A DNA stretch of 64,000 nt from Rhodoferax sediminis (GCF_006970865.1 NZ_CP035503.1:3361001-3425000); one strand, 5' to 3'. Positions 7,958-17,228 are shown, counted from the stretch's first letter. Notes: generated from the sequence alone by a model not told the origin. Numbers and translations: made by a program.

Positions 7958-9914
7958 GTCGGAGTAGAAATGCCAGTCACCCAGCACCCCCTCCACAGAT
8001 CCGTACGTGCGGAATTACCGCATACGGCTCCTGCCTTGGGTAATGACGATCAAGCGTTGATTGGGGTACGGGTGACAGATTCGAGCCGGGGGCAGCCAAT
8101 GCGCTATCAAGCGAAGCATTCGACGCCAGGGCAGGTGATGCGTCTGGCTGCGCCGGCACAAAGTGCGATGCCACAGCCGCCCCACCTGGAAGCGGAACAC
8201 ACTGAGTCGCGCGCCGTTGTTCGGCACGCCGTAGTAGCGGCCATGTCCGGCCACCACAGCCTGCAGGTATTTCCCCTGCTCGGCTATGGGTCGGTGCATG
8301 CGCCGTCTCAGCTCAAGCTTGACCGCCTGCAGTTTGGTTCGCAGGCGTTTGGCATGGGTCAGTCGCAGCACCATGAACTTGCCCGAGCGGGTCGTGGCAC
8401 AGCAGTGCGTGAACCCGAGGAAGTCGAAGGTCTGCGGTTTGGCTTGCCCGCGTCGCTGTCGGTTGTCTCGGGCGAAGCGCCCGAACTCGATCAGCCGCGT
8501 TTTGTCCGGATGCAGCGCCAGCCCAAAGCCGGCCAGCCTCTCGGCCACCGCCCTCTGCAAGCGTTCGGCGTCGTCGCGGAATTGGAATCCCGCAACCCAG
8601 TCATCGGCGTACCTCACCACAATGACCTCGCCGCGCGCGTGGCGCCCTCTCCACTGTCTCACCCACAGGTCGAACACGTAGTGCAGGTAGATGTTGGCCA
8701 ACAGCGGGGAGATGCTCCCGCCCTGTACCGTGCCCACCTCACTTTGCACTCGCCTGCCGTCTTCCAGCACACCGGCGTTCAACCATTTCTGGATCAGCCG
8801 CACGATGCGCTGGTCGGCCACGCGGTGCTCGATGAATTTGATCAGCCAGCCGTGTTCGATCGTGTCGAAGAAACGGCTGATGTCCGCATCGAGCACCCAG
8901 TTCACCTTTCGCACCGTCAGCCCCACGGCCAGCGCATCGAGCGCGTTGTGCGCGCTCTTGCCGGGCCGAAAGCCGTACGAGAAGCCAAGAAAGTCCTGCT
9001 CAAAGATCGCGCCCAGCACTTCGACCGCGGCGCGCTGGACGATTTTGTCCTCCAGCGCGGGCACGCCCAGCGGGCGTGTCGTTCCGTCGGTTTTGGGTAT
9101 GTGTACACGCCTCACAGGCTTGGCCCGGTAGCCGCCGCGCGCCAGCCGTCCCGACAGGTCCTGCAGGTTCGCCTGCAAGTCCTGCCCGTAGTGCTGCCAC
9201 GTCTGCCCGTCCACCCCGGCGGCCGCATCGCGCTTGAGCGCGAAGTAAGCCGCTTCGAGGCGTTCGAGCGCGTAGACATGGTGCATCAGCGTGGCGAAGC
9301 GACTTTGCCGATCCCCTTTCGCCACTTGTCGTATCCCCTCCAGCGCGCTGTGCACGTCATAGCTGCGGCTCGGTGTCCGCGACGTGTTGGCTTGAAGAGA
9401 ATTTCCCTTGGCCTGCCGCCTTCCCTCCACCACCTCCGCCGCCGCGCCAGTTGCAGGCGCAGCCTTGTTCGGCAGTCTCGTTGGTACTACGCAGCAGTCC
9501 GACTTCCCGGGGTCGTGGCTCATCGCTGTACGTCCTTGGACTTTTCGATGCGCTCTGCCGCTGTCGTCTCCCGACGCAGCGCAGAAGACCTCGGGATCTC
9601 CCGGTTCCCATGCAAAGTGTTTCCGCGCATGCGCGGGGTCTGTGACCGCGCGGGGTCCGGCGCTGCCTCGCCAATGCGGCAGCACCGGTGTGGCCTTCGG
9701 CATGTCTCCACTGCCTCGGCACCCCGGACCTCCCGCGCCTCTCGGCGCGAGGCATGTATTTCGCGGCTCAATACCCGGCCTGCGCGTACCCCTGTCAACG
9801 CTTCGCCCACACCCTCGCGGTTGTTGACGCATGACTCGGGGCCGCCGTAGCTGGCTAAGCCTTCAACGTATGACTCTTTCATTCACAACACTTTGCCGGT
9901 TTTGACCGGCGCAC
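7958..9914 (-). mobile_element. group II intron, full length, antisense to the liv operon
   Basis: On the reverse strand the element begins GTGCG at 9914 (consensus GUGYG) and ends ...CTCCGAC at 7958. Domain V spans about 7998-8030 (GAGCCGTATGCGG...CCGCACGTACGGATC). Domain VI follows, with a stem closed by GGAG/CTCC. The reverse transcriptase stop codon lies inside domain V. Removing 7958-9914 joins ...CAACAACA to GGAGACTTCATG, which restores a short leader with its Shine-Dalgarno. The intron therefore sits precisely between the promoter and the ribosome binding site of livK. In this orientation host transcripts carry it antisense and cannot splice it out. Confidence 0.8.
8015..9523 (-). CDS. 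ltrA: group II intron-encoded reverse transcriptase/maturase
   Basis: This 502-residue protein splices and retro-mobilises the surrounding intron. It has the RT blocks KPVRRVHIPK (about 135-144), QDFLGFSYGFRPGKSAH, DADISRFFDTI and the catalytic YADD at 305-308, followed by LHPDKTRLIEFG and a maturase X domain (KYLQAVVAGHGRYYGVPNN). No HNH endonuclease domain follows, so mobility would rely on an endonuclease-independent route. I chose the ATG at 9523 because upstream reading lacks RT homology. The ORF is intact, so the intron may still be active. The C-terminus overlaps domain V, as in several bacterial intron lineages. Confidence 0.93.
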   Translation of the reverse strand: MSHDPGKSDCCVVPTRLPNKAAPATGAAAEVVEGRRQAKGNSLQANTSRTPSRSYDVHSALEGIRQVAKGDRQSRFATLMHHVYALERLEAAYFALKRDAAAGVDGQTWQHYGQDLQANLQDLSGRLARGGYRAKPVRRVHIPKTDGTTRPLGVPALEDKIVQRAAVEVLGAIFEQDFLGFSYGFRPGKSAHNALDALAVGLTVRKVNWVLDADISRFFDTIEHGWLIKFIEHRVADQRIVRLIQKWLNAGVLEDGRRVQSEVGTVQGGSISPLLANIYLHYVFDLWVRQWRGRHARGEVIVVRYADDWVAGFQFRDDAERLQRAVAERLAGFGLALHPDKTRLIEFGRFARDNRQRRGQAKPQTFDFLGFTHCCATTRSGKFMVLRLTHAKRLRTKLQAVKLELRRRMHRPIAEQGKYLQAVVAGHGRYYGVPNNGARLSVFRFQVGRLWHRTLCRRSQTHHLPWRRMLRLIAHWLPPARICHPYPNQRLIVITQGRSRMR

Positions 9915-9923
9915 GGAGACTTC

Positions 9924-11138
9924 ATGAACGCTTCGCTACTCGTCAAGTCAAGGCTCGCATCGTTCTTCAAACGAGGTGCGCTTGTGGTCTCGCTGCTCGT
10001 TGTTGCGCAAGTCCAGGCCCAGAACATCAAGCTGGGCTACAACGGCGACCTTTCGGCCTCGCCCACGGCCCAAAGCGGCAAGGCCGCCGTGCTGGGTATC
10101 CAGGCCGCGATCGAGGACATCAACGCCTCGGGCGGCGTGCTGGGACGCAAGCTGACGCTGGTCGTGCGTGATGACCTAGCTCAGCCGGCGAAGTCGATCC
10201 AGAACATGACGGAACTGATCGACAACGAGAAGGTGGTCGCCGTGCTGGGCCCGACGAACTCGGGCAATGCCATGGCGTGGCGTCGCATCCCGAACGAGAA
10301 GAAAATTATCTCGATGCAGTCGAATGCCCAGGCGTCCGACATCACCAAACCGCTCTCGCCGGACGCTGACAACTACTTCTTTCGTGTCTCCATGTACGAC
10401 CATGCGCAAGCCGCGGGTCTGGTGGCGTACGCCAAAAAGAGTCGCACAACCAAGATCGGCCTGCTGACTGAAACCACCGGCTACGGCGAGGGCGGCCTGC
10501 GCGATCTGCAGGATCTTGCCAAACTCAATGACATCAAGCCGCTCGCGATCGAGAAGTTCGCCGTGTCCGACACCGACATGACCTCGCAGTTGAACAAGAT
10601 GAAGGCCTTAGGTGTCGACACGGTACTGGTGTGGGCACAGGGCACGCCCATGGGCCTCGTGCTGCGCAGCATGGAAAAGCTCAACTACTTCCCGACCTTC
10701 CTGGCGTCAGCGGCCGCCGACAACATCACGTTCTTCGATGCGGCTGGCAAGACGCTAGCCTCGCGGGCCATCTTCATGCGCCCCATCGTCAATCCCGACA
10801 CACCGGTGCAGAAGAAGCTTTTCGAGCGACTTGGCGCCAAGCTGGCGGCGCCAAGCGCGTTCATTTTCAGCATCCAGGGCTACGACTCGACCCTGCTGTT
10901 GGCTGCGGCCATGCAGCAGGCAAAGTCCACCGACGGGCCAAAGATGCGCGAAGCGCTCGAGAACCTGGCGACGCCGGTGCAGGGCGTGATGAAGACCTAC
11001 AACAAGCCGTTCTCGAAGACCCAGCGAGAAGCTTTGACGCCCGCCGACGCCAAGTGGGTGCGCTGGGTCGACGGCAAGCTGTCCGAGTACAGCGACCCGG
11101 TGATCAAGTCGCTGACTGCCACTGACATGAATCGTTGA
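9924..11138 (+). CDS. branched-chain amino acid-type ABC transporter, periplasmic substrate-binding protein
   Basis: This 404-residue LivK-type protein has a signal peptide with cleavage near VQAQN. The mature part begins IKLGYNGDLSASPTAQSGKAAV and shows the family features INASGGVLGRKLTLVVRDD, VLGPTNSG and a hinge region near QLNKMKALGVDTVLVW. The Shine-Dalgarno GGAGA lies 6 bases before the ATG. It is the first gene of a livKHMGF-like operon. Family members bind amino acids, aromatic acids, urea and other small carboxylates. Coupling to an amidohydrolase gene suggests a cyclic or aromatic acid rather than leucine. Confidence 0.92.
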   Translation: MNASLLVKSRLASFFKRGALVVSLLVVAQVQAQNIKLGYNGDLSASPTAQSGKAAVLGIQAAIEDINASGGVLGRKLTLVVRDDLAQPAKSIQNMTELIDNEKVVAVLGPTNSGNAMAWRRIPNEKKIISMQSNAQASDITKPLSPDADNYFFRVSMYDHAQAAGLVAYAKKSRTTKIGLLTETTGYGEGGLRDLQDLAKLNDIKPLAIEKFAVSDTDMTSQLNKMKALGVDTVLVWAQGTPMGLVLRSMEKLNYFPTFLASAAADNITFFDAAGKTLASRAIFMRPIVNPDTPVQKKLFERLGAKLAAPSAFIFSIQGYDSTLLLAAAMQQAKSTDGPKMREALENLATPVQGVMKTYNKPFSKTQREALTPADAKWVRWVDGKLSEYSDPVIKSLTATDMNR

Positions 11139-11206
11139 ACTTTCTCAAGAGGTCTCGACAAGGGCCAGCGCCTGTGCCGGCCCGCACTTATTTTTCCAGG
11201 CATTCG

Positions 11207-12130
11207 ATGGACGGTTCTCTCTTGCAGGCGCTGCTCAGCGGGCTGGTGGTCGGCAGCGCTTATGCGCTGATCGCGCTAGGCTTCAGCGTGACGTTCACCA
11301 CGACCAAGACGGTCAATTTCGCCCACGGCGACTTCGTATCGGCGGGCGCCTTCATAGGCGTGACCGTGATGTTCCTGTCACTGGGAATCCCGATGGCTTC
11401 GACGACTTTCAGCGGTGCCCAGCCCGCGGTCTCGGCGCAGATGCTGGCGCTGCTGGTGGCGGTGGTCGGCATGGGTCTCATGGGCTGGCTACTGTTCGTA
11501 CTGGGTGTGCGGCCGTTCGCCCGCCGGCCCGGCATGGCCTGGATCATGAGCACCCTCGGCTTCGGCGTGATCCTGCAGAGCGTCGGCATGGCAATCTGGG
11601 GGCCCAAGTCCGTCGTGGTGCCTGGACTGCTGGGCGGCGACGTCATCCGATTCCTCGGGGTCGGGCTGCTACCACAGGAGCTGCTGACCCTGGCGGTTGC
11701 AACCGTCGTCATGCTGGCATTCGACCATGTCATGCGCAAGACCATGATCGGCAAGGCCATGCGCGCGGTGGCTTTCAAGCCGGAGGTGGCCGGTCTGATG
11801 GGCATCAACGTCTACGCCCTGATGGTAGGGGCCTTCGTGATCAGCTCCGCGCTGGCCGGCCTGTCCGGCTTCCTACTGGCGCCCATCATTCAAGTCTCAC
11901 TGTTCATGAGCATCGCCGTCGGCCTCAAGGGCTTTTCCGCCGCCATCTTGGGTGGCCTGGACAACGCGCGCGGCTGCGTGTTTGGAGGGTTCCTGCTCGG
12001 CGTGCTGGAGTCCTTCATCAACCTGTGGTCGGCGCAGTGGCGCGAGGTCGCGATCTTCGTGCTGGTGATCGTGGTACTGGCCTTCAGGCCAAACGGCCTG
12101 TTTGGCACCAAGGTGACGGACAAGGTATGA
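11207..12130 (+). CDS. ABC transporter permease, LivH type
   Basis: This is a 307-residue inner-membrane permease with about eight hydrophobic helices. The LivH signature GLVVGSAYALIALGFSVTF stands at the N-terminus, followed by TVNFAHGDFVSAGAF. The cytoplasmic coupling loop MIGKAMRAVAFKPEVAGLMGINV is present. The ATG at 11207 fits the family N-terminus. A weak in-frame TTG lies upstream at 11135. The stop overlaps the next ATG (ATGA at 12127-12130), so the two permease genes are translationally coupled. Confidence 0.92.
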   Translation: MDGSLLQALLSGLVVGSAYALIALGFSVTFTTTKTVNFAHGDFVSAGAFIGVTVMFLSLGIPMASTTFSGAQPAVSAQMLALLVAVVGMGLMGWLLFVLGVRPFARRPGMAWIMSTLGFGVILQSVGMAIWGPKSVVVPGLLGGDVIRFLGVGLLPQELLTLAVATVVMLAFDHVMRKTMIGKAMRAVAFKPEVAGLMGINVYALMVGAFVISSALAGLSGFLLAPIIQVSLFMSIAVGLKGFSAAILGGLDNARGCVFGGFLLGVLESFINLWSAQWREVAIFVLVIVVLAFRPNGLFGTKVTDKV

Positions 12131-13950
12131 ACGGGCTGCGTCACCTCGCCATCGTTGCAGGTGTCACCGCCGCGCTCTGCGCTGCAGTGGGCATGCTGTC
12201 CAACGATTACTACCTGCGCATCGGCTTCATGATGTGCGTGTACTACTTATGTGCCGCCGGCATGGGCGTCCTCGTGGGTTACGCTGGCCAGAAGTCTCTT
12301 GGGCAGGCCGGCCTGTTCGGGGCCGGGGCCTATGCGGCCTCCCTGCTGACCGCTCACACTGGGATGAGCGCCTGGATCGCCTTGGCGCTGGCCGTAATCA
12401 TCTCCGGTCTTTTTGGCGTGCTCATCGCGCTGCCCGCGTTGCGCGTAAAGGGTCCCTACCTGGCGATGGTCACGCTCGCATTCGGCATCGTGGTCGAGAA
12501 GCTCGTCACCGAATGGACCGACGTGTTCGGAGGCGCGCAAGGCGTTTACGGCGTCCGTCCCCTACTGTGGAACGGTGCGCCGTTGAATACCAAGCAGTGG
12601 GTCTGGCTCGGCATCGGTCTGTCGATCGTCACTTATTTGCTGCTGCGCAACTTGGTCAGAGGTCGTGTCGGCCGGGCGCTGCTGTCCCTGCAAGCTGACG
12701 AGATCGCGGCCGCTTCTGTCGGGGTGCGCGTCTACCGCTCCAAGGTCATCGCCTTTACGATAGCGGCCATGGCCTGCGGCCTCGCCGGCGGCATGGTGGC
12801 GCTGCAGGCTCAGTACATCAACTCCGATTTCATCACCCTGAACCTGTCCATTTTCATCCTGCTGCTGGTGCTGCTCGGCGGCGTGGGGTCGGTCTACGGG
12901 CCGGTTGCGGGCGCCGTGCTGCTGACCGTCACCGATGCGGCGCTGTCCGAGTGGCCAGCCGTACAGCATTTCGTGTATGGCGCGGTGCTGTTGTTCGCCC
13001 TGTACGTAATGCCCGGCGGCGTGACGGGCGCACTCGACGTCTGGTGGTCGCGGCGCAAGCGCAAAGGGCCGGCCACACCCACTGCTGCTCCGGACCAGCC
13101 GGAGATCACCTTCGCGCGCAGCCGCGAGGGCGGCCCGCTGCTGGTCGTCGACGACGTCTGCAAGGCCTACGGCGGCGTGCGCCCGGCGCAGAACGTGTCG
13201 TTCGAGCTGCGGCGCGGCCATGTGCACGCGCTGATCGGCCCCAACGGGGCCGGCAAGAGCACCATGATCAACCTGCTGACGGGGATCGTGCGCCCGGATT
13301 CGGGTGGCATAGCCTTCGGTGGCGCGAGCCTGGTCGGCGAGTCGGTCCATTCGATCTGCACCATGGGAATCGGGCGTACGTTCCAGAACCTGCGCCTGTT
13401 CAGCAGCCTATCCGTGCTGGACAACGTCATGCTGGGGCGGCATTCGCGCATGCACAACGGGTTCTTTAGCTCGCTGCTCGCCTTGCCATCCACGCGGCGG
13501 CAGGAGGAGGCGGCCCGGTCGCGTTCGCTACGCCTGCTGCAGATGCTGGGCTTTGCGCACCTGGCCGACGCGCCTGCAGGCAGCCTGCCCTACGGTCTGC
13601 AACGCCGCGTCGAACTGGCGCGCGCGCTGGCCACCGACCCTGACTTGCTGCTGCTGGATGAGCCGGCAGCCGGCCTGAACCCGCAGGAAACCGCCGAACT
13701 GGGCGACCTGCTGGTACGAATCAGCCGACTGGGCTTGACCATCCTGATGGTGGAGCACCACATGGACCTGGTCATGCGCATTTCCGACCACGTGATCGTG
13801 CTGGACTACGGCGTGAAGATTGCCGAGGGCACGCCAGCCGAGGTTCAGGCCAACCCCAAGGTTATCGCCGCCTATCTCGGTGTTGACGCCGATGCCGACG
13901 TCAGTCAGCAGCACGCCAAATCCTTCGTCGAGGAGGCCAGCCATGCTTGA
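12127..13950 (+). CDS. fused ABC permease and ATPase, LivM-LivG type
   Basis: This 607-residue protein joins two subunits. Residues 1 to about 310 are a LivM-type permease (VGYAGQKSLGQAGLFGAGAYAAS, the LPALRVKGPYLAMVTLAFG loop, multiple helices). Residues about 338-600 are a LivG-type ATPase with Walker A GPNGAGKS (371-378), a Q-loop region GRTFQNLRLF, the degenerate signature SLPYGLQRRVELARAL, Walker B LLLLDEPAAGL and a switch His in MVEHHMD. A short basic linker (WWSRRKRK) marks the boundary at the membrane face. Separate proteins are the norm, but such fusions occur in Proteobacteria. The gene overlaps livF by 8 bp. Confidence 0.93.
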   Translation: MNGLRHLAIVAGVTAALCAAVGMLSNDYYLRIGFMMCVYYLCAAGMGVLVGYAGQKSLGQAGLFGAGAYAASLLTAHTGMSAWIALALAVIISGLFGVLIALPALRVKGPYLAMVTLAFGIVVEKLVTEWTDVFGGAQGVYGVRPLLWNGAPLNTKQWVWLGIGLSIVTYLLLRNLVRGRVGRALLSLQADEIAAASVGVRVYRSKVIAFTIAAMACGLAGGMVALQAQYINSDFITLNLSIFILLLVLLGGVGSVYGPVAGAVLLTVTDAALSEWPAVQHFVYGAVLLFALYVMPGGVTGALDVWWSRRKRKGPATPTAAPDQPEITFARSREGGPLLVVDDVCKAYGGVRPAQNVSFELRRGHVHALIGPNGAGKSTMINLLTGIVRPDSGGIAFGGASLVGESVHSICTMGIGRTFQNLRLFSSLSVLDNVMLGRHSRMHNGFFSSLLALPSTRRQEEAARSRSLRLLQMLGFAHLADAPAGSLPYGLQRRVELARALATDPDLLLLDEPAAGLNPQETAELGDLLVRISRLGLTILMVEHHMDLVMRISDHVIVLDYGVKIAEGTPAEVQANPKVIAAYLGVDADADVSQQHAKSFVEEASHA

Positions 13951-14653
13951 GCTGCAAGGTATCGATGTAGCCTACGGGGCCATCCGGGCCGTCAAGGGCG
14001 TGTCCCTACGCGTCAATGCCGGGGAAGTGGTGACCATCATCGGCGCCAATGGCGCCGGCAAAAGTACCCTACTCAGGGGCATCGCTGGCCTGGAGCCCCT
14101 GGCCGGCGGCCGGGTCCTGTTCGAGGGCGCGGACTGCAGCCGGATGCCCGTGCACGCGAGGGTCGGCTTGGGCGTCGCCTTGGCGCCCGAGGGGCGTGGG
14201 GTGTTCGCGGACCAGACCGTGCGCAACAACCTGATGCTGGGTGCCTACCTGATCCGCAAGGACAAGCAGCAGGTCGAGTATCGGATCGAGCGCGAATTTG
14301 CGCGCTTTCCGCGCCTGAAGGAACGTCGGGACCAGCCGGCCGGCACCCTCTCGGGCGGCGAACAGCAGATGCTGGCCATCTCGCGCGCGCTGATGAGCGA
14401 TCCCAAGTTGCTACTGCTCGACGAGCCGTCACTCGGCCTGGCACCGCAGATCACAGCCGATATCTTCCGGTCTATCCGCCGGCTGCGTGAGTCGGGTGTG
14501 ACCATCGTGCTCGTCGAGCAGATGGCCAACCAGGCCTTGGCAGTGTCGGACCGCGCGTACGTGCTGGAGACCGGCAGCATGCAGCTCGAGGGCACCGGCA
14601 AGGAGCTGCTCAACAATCCCCTGGTCCGGGCCGCATACCTGGGCGGCCATTGA
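13943..14653 (+). CDS. ABC transporter ATP-binding protein, LivF type
   Basis: This 236-residue ATPase is the second nucleotide-binding subunit of the importer. It has Walker A GANGAGKS, the LivF-typical ALAPEGRGVFADQTVRNNLMLG, the signature LSGGEQQMLAISRAL, Walker B LLLLDEPSLGL and VLVEQMANQAL. The ATG lies inside the 3' end of the fused permease-ATPase gene, overlapping it by 8 bp. With livK, livH and livM-G it completes a transporter. The amidohydrolase gene follows after 48 bp on the same strand. Confidence 0.94.
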   Translation: MLELQGIDVAYGAIRAVKGVSLRVNAGEVVTIIGANGAGKSTLLRGIAGLEPLAGGRVLFEGADCSRMPVHARVGLGVALAPEGRGVFADQTVRNNLMLGAYLIRKDKQQVEYRIEREFARFPRLKERRDQPAGTLSGGEQQMLAISRALMSDPKLLLLDEPSLGLAPQITADIFRSIRRLRESGVTIVLVEQMANQALAVSDRAYVLETGSMQLEGTGKELLNNPLVRAAYLGGH

Positions 14654-14701
14654 GCGCCCGCAGCTGCGCGCTCGCATGGACAAGACATGAAAGGAGAAGG
14701 C

Positions 14702-15772
14702 ATGAACACGGACAAGCCTAGGAGGGGGATGGCCCCCCTTCATTTTGTCGACGATGAGTGGCTCGCGCTGCGAACAGAAGACGTCATCGATCCCGATCGC
14801 CCGATCGTGGATGCGCACCACCATATCTGGGACGGGCACCACACATACCTCGTCCCCGACCTGGTGAACGATCTGCAGTGCGGCCACAACATCCGCGGCA
14901 CGGTCTATGTCGAATGCTCGTTCATGTACCGGGCCGACGGCGATCCCCGGTTCGCCAGCGTCGGCGAGGTCGAGTACGCCAACGGCGTGGCGGCGACCTT
15001 TGCCAGCGGCTACTACGGCCCGGTGCGCGCATGCGCCGGCATCGTGGGCAGGGTCGACCTGACCCTGGGCGCCTTGGCGCAGCCGGTGCTGGAAGCCTGC
15101 ATGTCGCGCGCGCCCGATCGCTTCCGCGGCATCCGGCACATGGCGGCATGGGATGCGAGTCCGGAGGTGAACGTGCTGCGCAGGTCACCGCCGAAGGATC
15201 TCTTGTTGGACCCCAACTTCCGGGAAGGGTTTGCGCGACTGAGCGAACTGGGCCTGTCGTTCGATGCCTGGTGCTACCACCCCCAGCTGCCGCAGCTGAT
15301 CGACCTGGTGGACAAATACCCGAACACGCGCGTGATCATCGACCACGTCGGCGGGCGCGCCGCGAAAGGGCCTTATGCAGAGCGCAAGGAAGAAGTCTTC
15401 CGGGGGTGGAAGGCTTCCATGCAGCAGCTGGCCAAGCGTCCCAACGTCTTCTGCAAGCTCGGCGGTCTCAACATGCGGCTGAGCGGCTTTGACTTCATCG
15501 ACCGCGACCTTCCCCCCACCTCGCAGGAGCTGGCGTCCGCCTGGAAGCTATCAATCGAGACATGCATCGAAGCATTCGGTCCGAGTCGCTGCATGTTCGA
15601 GAGCAACTTCCCTCCCGACAAGTCTGGTTGTTCGGCACGCGTGCTGTGGAACGCGTTCAAGCGCGTCGTCAGCGGCTATTCCGAAGACGAAAAGTTCGAA
15701 CTCTTTGCGGGGAGCGCCATCCGCGCGTATCGCCTGCCGGATGCCCTTGGTAAACCGGCGCCGGATGTCTGA
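14702..15772 (+). CDS. amidohydrolase-2 family metal-dependent hydrolase (copy 1)
   Basis: This 356-residue protein has the TIM-barrel metal-dependent hydrolase fold of the amidohydrolase-2/COG3618 type. It shows the metal motif DAHHHIWD near 37-44, later barrel histidines in WCYHPQLPQL and IDHVGGRAAKGP, and the C-terminal SNFPPDKSG region. Known relatives hydrolyse lactones (2-pyrone-4,6-dicarboxylate, sulfomuconolactone, L-fuconolactone) or decarboxylate. The ATG at 14702 follows AAGGAGAAGGC and is preferred over the ATG at 14687. It is the last gene of the liv operon, which points to hydrolysis of the imported compound. It is a paralogue of the enzyme at 16045. Confidence 0.88.
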   Translation: MNTDKPRRGMAPLHFVDDEWLALRTEDVIDPDRPIVDAHHHIWDGHHTYLVPDLVNDLQCGHNIRGTVYVECSFMYRADGDPRFASVGEVEYANGVAATFASGYYGPVRACAGIVGRVDLTLGALAQPVLEACMSRAPDRFRGIRHMAAWDASPEVNVLRRSPPKDLLLDPNFREGFARLSELGLSFDAWCYHPQLPQLIDLVDKYPNTRVIIDHVGGRAAKGPYAERKEEVFRGWKASMQQLAKRPNVFCKLGGLNMRLSGFDFIDRDLPPTSQELASAWKLSIETCIEAFGPSRCMFESNFPPDKSGCSARVLWNAFKRVVSGYSEDEKFELFAGSAIRAYRLPDALGKPAPDV

Positions 15773-15930
15773 CCAGGAAACATCAGCAACGCGAGCCCAT
15801 TGCGGTCATCCTTGTGTGTCCGGTGGGTGAGAGGGCTTCGCAATTAAAATGCCGGCAACCAGGCGCATCATCTCAAGCCGGGCCATGCGTGCTTGGGTGC
15901 CTGTCCGCACTGCATCAGCGTCGCCGGCGT

Positions 15931-15955
15931 AGACACGTGTCTTCCGCCTAGACAC
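15931..15955. promoter_or_regulatory. palindrome upstream of sigma-54 promoter
   Basis: AGACACGTGTCT (15931-15942) is a perfect 12 bp palindrome, followed by GACAC at 15951-15955. It ends about 30 bp upstream of the -24 element at 15986. The GTGTC core recurs near most other sigma-54 promoters here, so this is a candidate activator site. Confidence 0.45.
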
Positions 15956-15985
15956 ACCGTTGCGCCTGTTGCCTGTGCGGGGCAC

Positions 15986-16001
15986 CGGCACAGCTCTTGC
16001 A
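15986..16001 (+). promoter_or_regulatory. sigma-54 promoter before amidohydrolase copy 2
   Basis: CGGCAC, AGCTC, TTGCA gives the invariant GG and GC at the right spacing, with one mismatch (C for T) in the -24 block. It lies 44 bp upstream of the ATG at 16045. The orientation and distance suit this gene. Confidence 0.7.
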
Positions 16002-16044
16002 ACGTGGTCCCATCGATCGACTTTGAAAACTCAGGACCCATTCG

Positions 16045-17145
16045 ATGACTCGTTCGCCCCGTTCCGATTCCGCCAGTCCTTTCAAGGCTGTGCCGCTGCC
16101 ATCAACCAGCGGATCCATTTTTACGGCCACACGGGCGCCCAACCCCGACTGGCTTGCCCGAGCCGTCCCGGAAGCAGCCATCGAGGCCGAGCTGCCGATT
16201 GTCGATCCGCACATGCACCTGTGGGATCACAAGTCCGGCTACAAGTACTTCGTTGAGGAATTCGCGCGCGATGTCGCAACGTCGGGCCACAACGTCGAGG
16301 CGACGGTCTATATCGAGTGCCACTCGATGTACCGCGCGAGCGGGCCGGAGCACCTGAAATACGTTGGTGAAACCGAGTTCGCCGTAGGCATGGCAGCGAT
16401 GGCCGCTAGCGGGAAATACACCTCGTGCCGCGTCGCGGCCGGGATCGTAGGTTTCGCGGACCTGACGCAGGGGGAGCGAACGCGCGAAACCCTCGAGGCC
16501 CACATTGAAGCGGCCAACGGGCGGTTCCGCGGCGTGCGACAGCGAGGGAAATGGGATCCGGACCCGGTGGTCCGCGGGCCGGTCAGTGCGGATCGCGCCG
16601 GCGTGTTCCTTGACCCGGAGTTCGGCAAGGGGCTGGACCTGCTCGCGTCCATGGGGCTCGCCTTCGACGCCAGCATTTTCCACCCGCAGTTGCCGGACGT
16701 CGCCGCGCTGGCGCGCGCGCATCCCGATGCGAGCATCGTGGTGATTCATACCGGAAGTCCGGTGGGGCACTCCTCGTATACGGGCAAGGAAGCCGAGGTC
16801 CACGCCACCTGGCTCGCCGGCATGAAGGAGCTCGCCAAGTGCCCGAACGTGTCCATCAAGATGGGCGGGCTCCTGATGTGCCTGGGCAATTTCGATTTCA
16901 GCATCGCGGATGCGCCACCGACTTCGGAACGGCTGGCGCAACTCTGGCGCCCTTATATCGAGCCTTGCATCGAGTTGTTCGGCGCCCACCGATGCATGGC
17001 CTCTTCCAATTTCCCGGTCGAAAAAGCAGGTGTGCCCTACGGAACGATCTGGAACACGTTCAAGCGGCTCACGGCCGGCTGTTCCGCCGACGAGAGGAAG
17101 ATGATCTTCAGTGGCACGGCGCGCCGGGTCTACCGCCTGGTCTGA
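16045..17145 (+). CDS. amidohydrolase-2 family metal-dependent hydrolase (copy 2)
   Basis: This 366-residue protein has the same architecture as the enzyme at 14702. The metal motif DPHMHLWD is at 54-61, with IECHSMYRA, FRGVRQRGKWD, SIFHPQLPDV, VIHTGSPVG and a C-terminal SSNFPVEKAGVPYGTIWNTFKR. The TIM-barrel hydrolase motifs are complete. It has its own sigma-54 promoter and is followed by an SDR gene. Its C-terminal 70 residues have a close relative fused to an SDR fragment at 32542. A ring- or lactone-opening hydrolysis is the best guess. Confidence 0.88.
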   Translation: MTRSPRSDSASPFKAVPLPSTSGSIFTATRAPNPDWLARAVPEAAIEAELPIVDPHMHLWDHKSGYKYFVEEFARDVATSGHNVEATVYIECHSMYRASGPEHLKYVGETEFAVGMAAMAASGKYTSCRVAAGIVGFADLTQGERTRETLEAHIEAANGRFRGVRQRGKWDPDPVVRGPVSADRAGVFLDPEFGKGLDLLASMGLAFDASIFHPQLPDVAALARAHPDASIVVIHTGSPVGHSSYTGKEAEVHATWLAGMKELAKCPNVSIKMGGLLMCLGNFDFSIADAPPTSERLAQLWRPYIEPCIELFGAHRCMASSNFPVEKAGVPYGTIWNTFKRLTAGCSADERKMIFSGTARRVYRLV

Positions 17146-17228
17146 GCGCTTCGCCCGGCACATTTCCATCTAGTCCAGTGTCCCGTCGAGCGGCCTTGGC
17201 AAGGAATTAAACGTAGGAGTTCTTCGAA

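Noticed and set aside
7970..9850. 626-codon + strand open frame across the intron
   Set aside because: Antisense to the reverse transcriptase, which carries YADD and the maturase domain.
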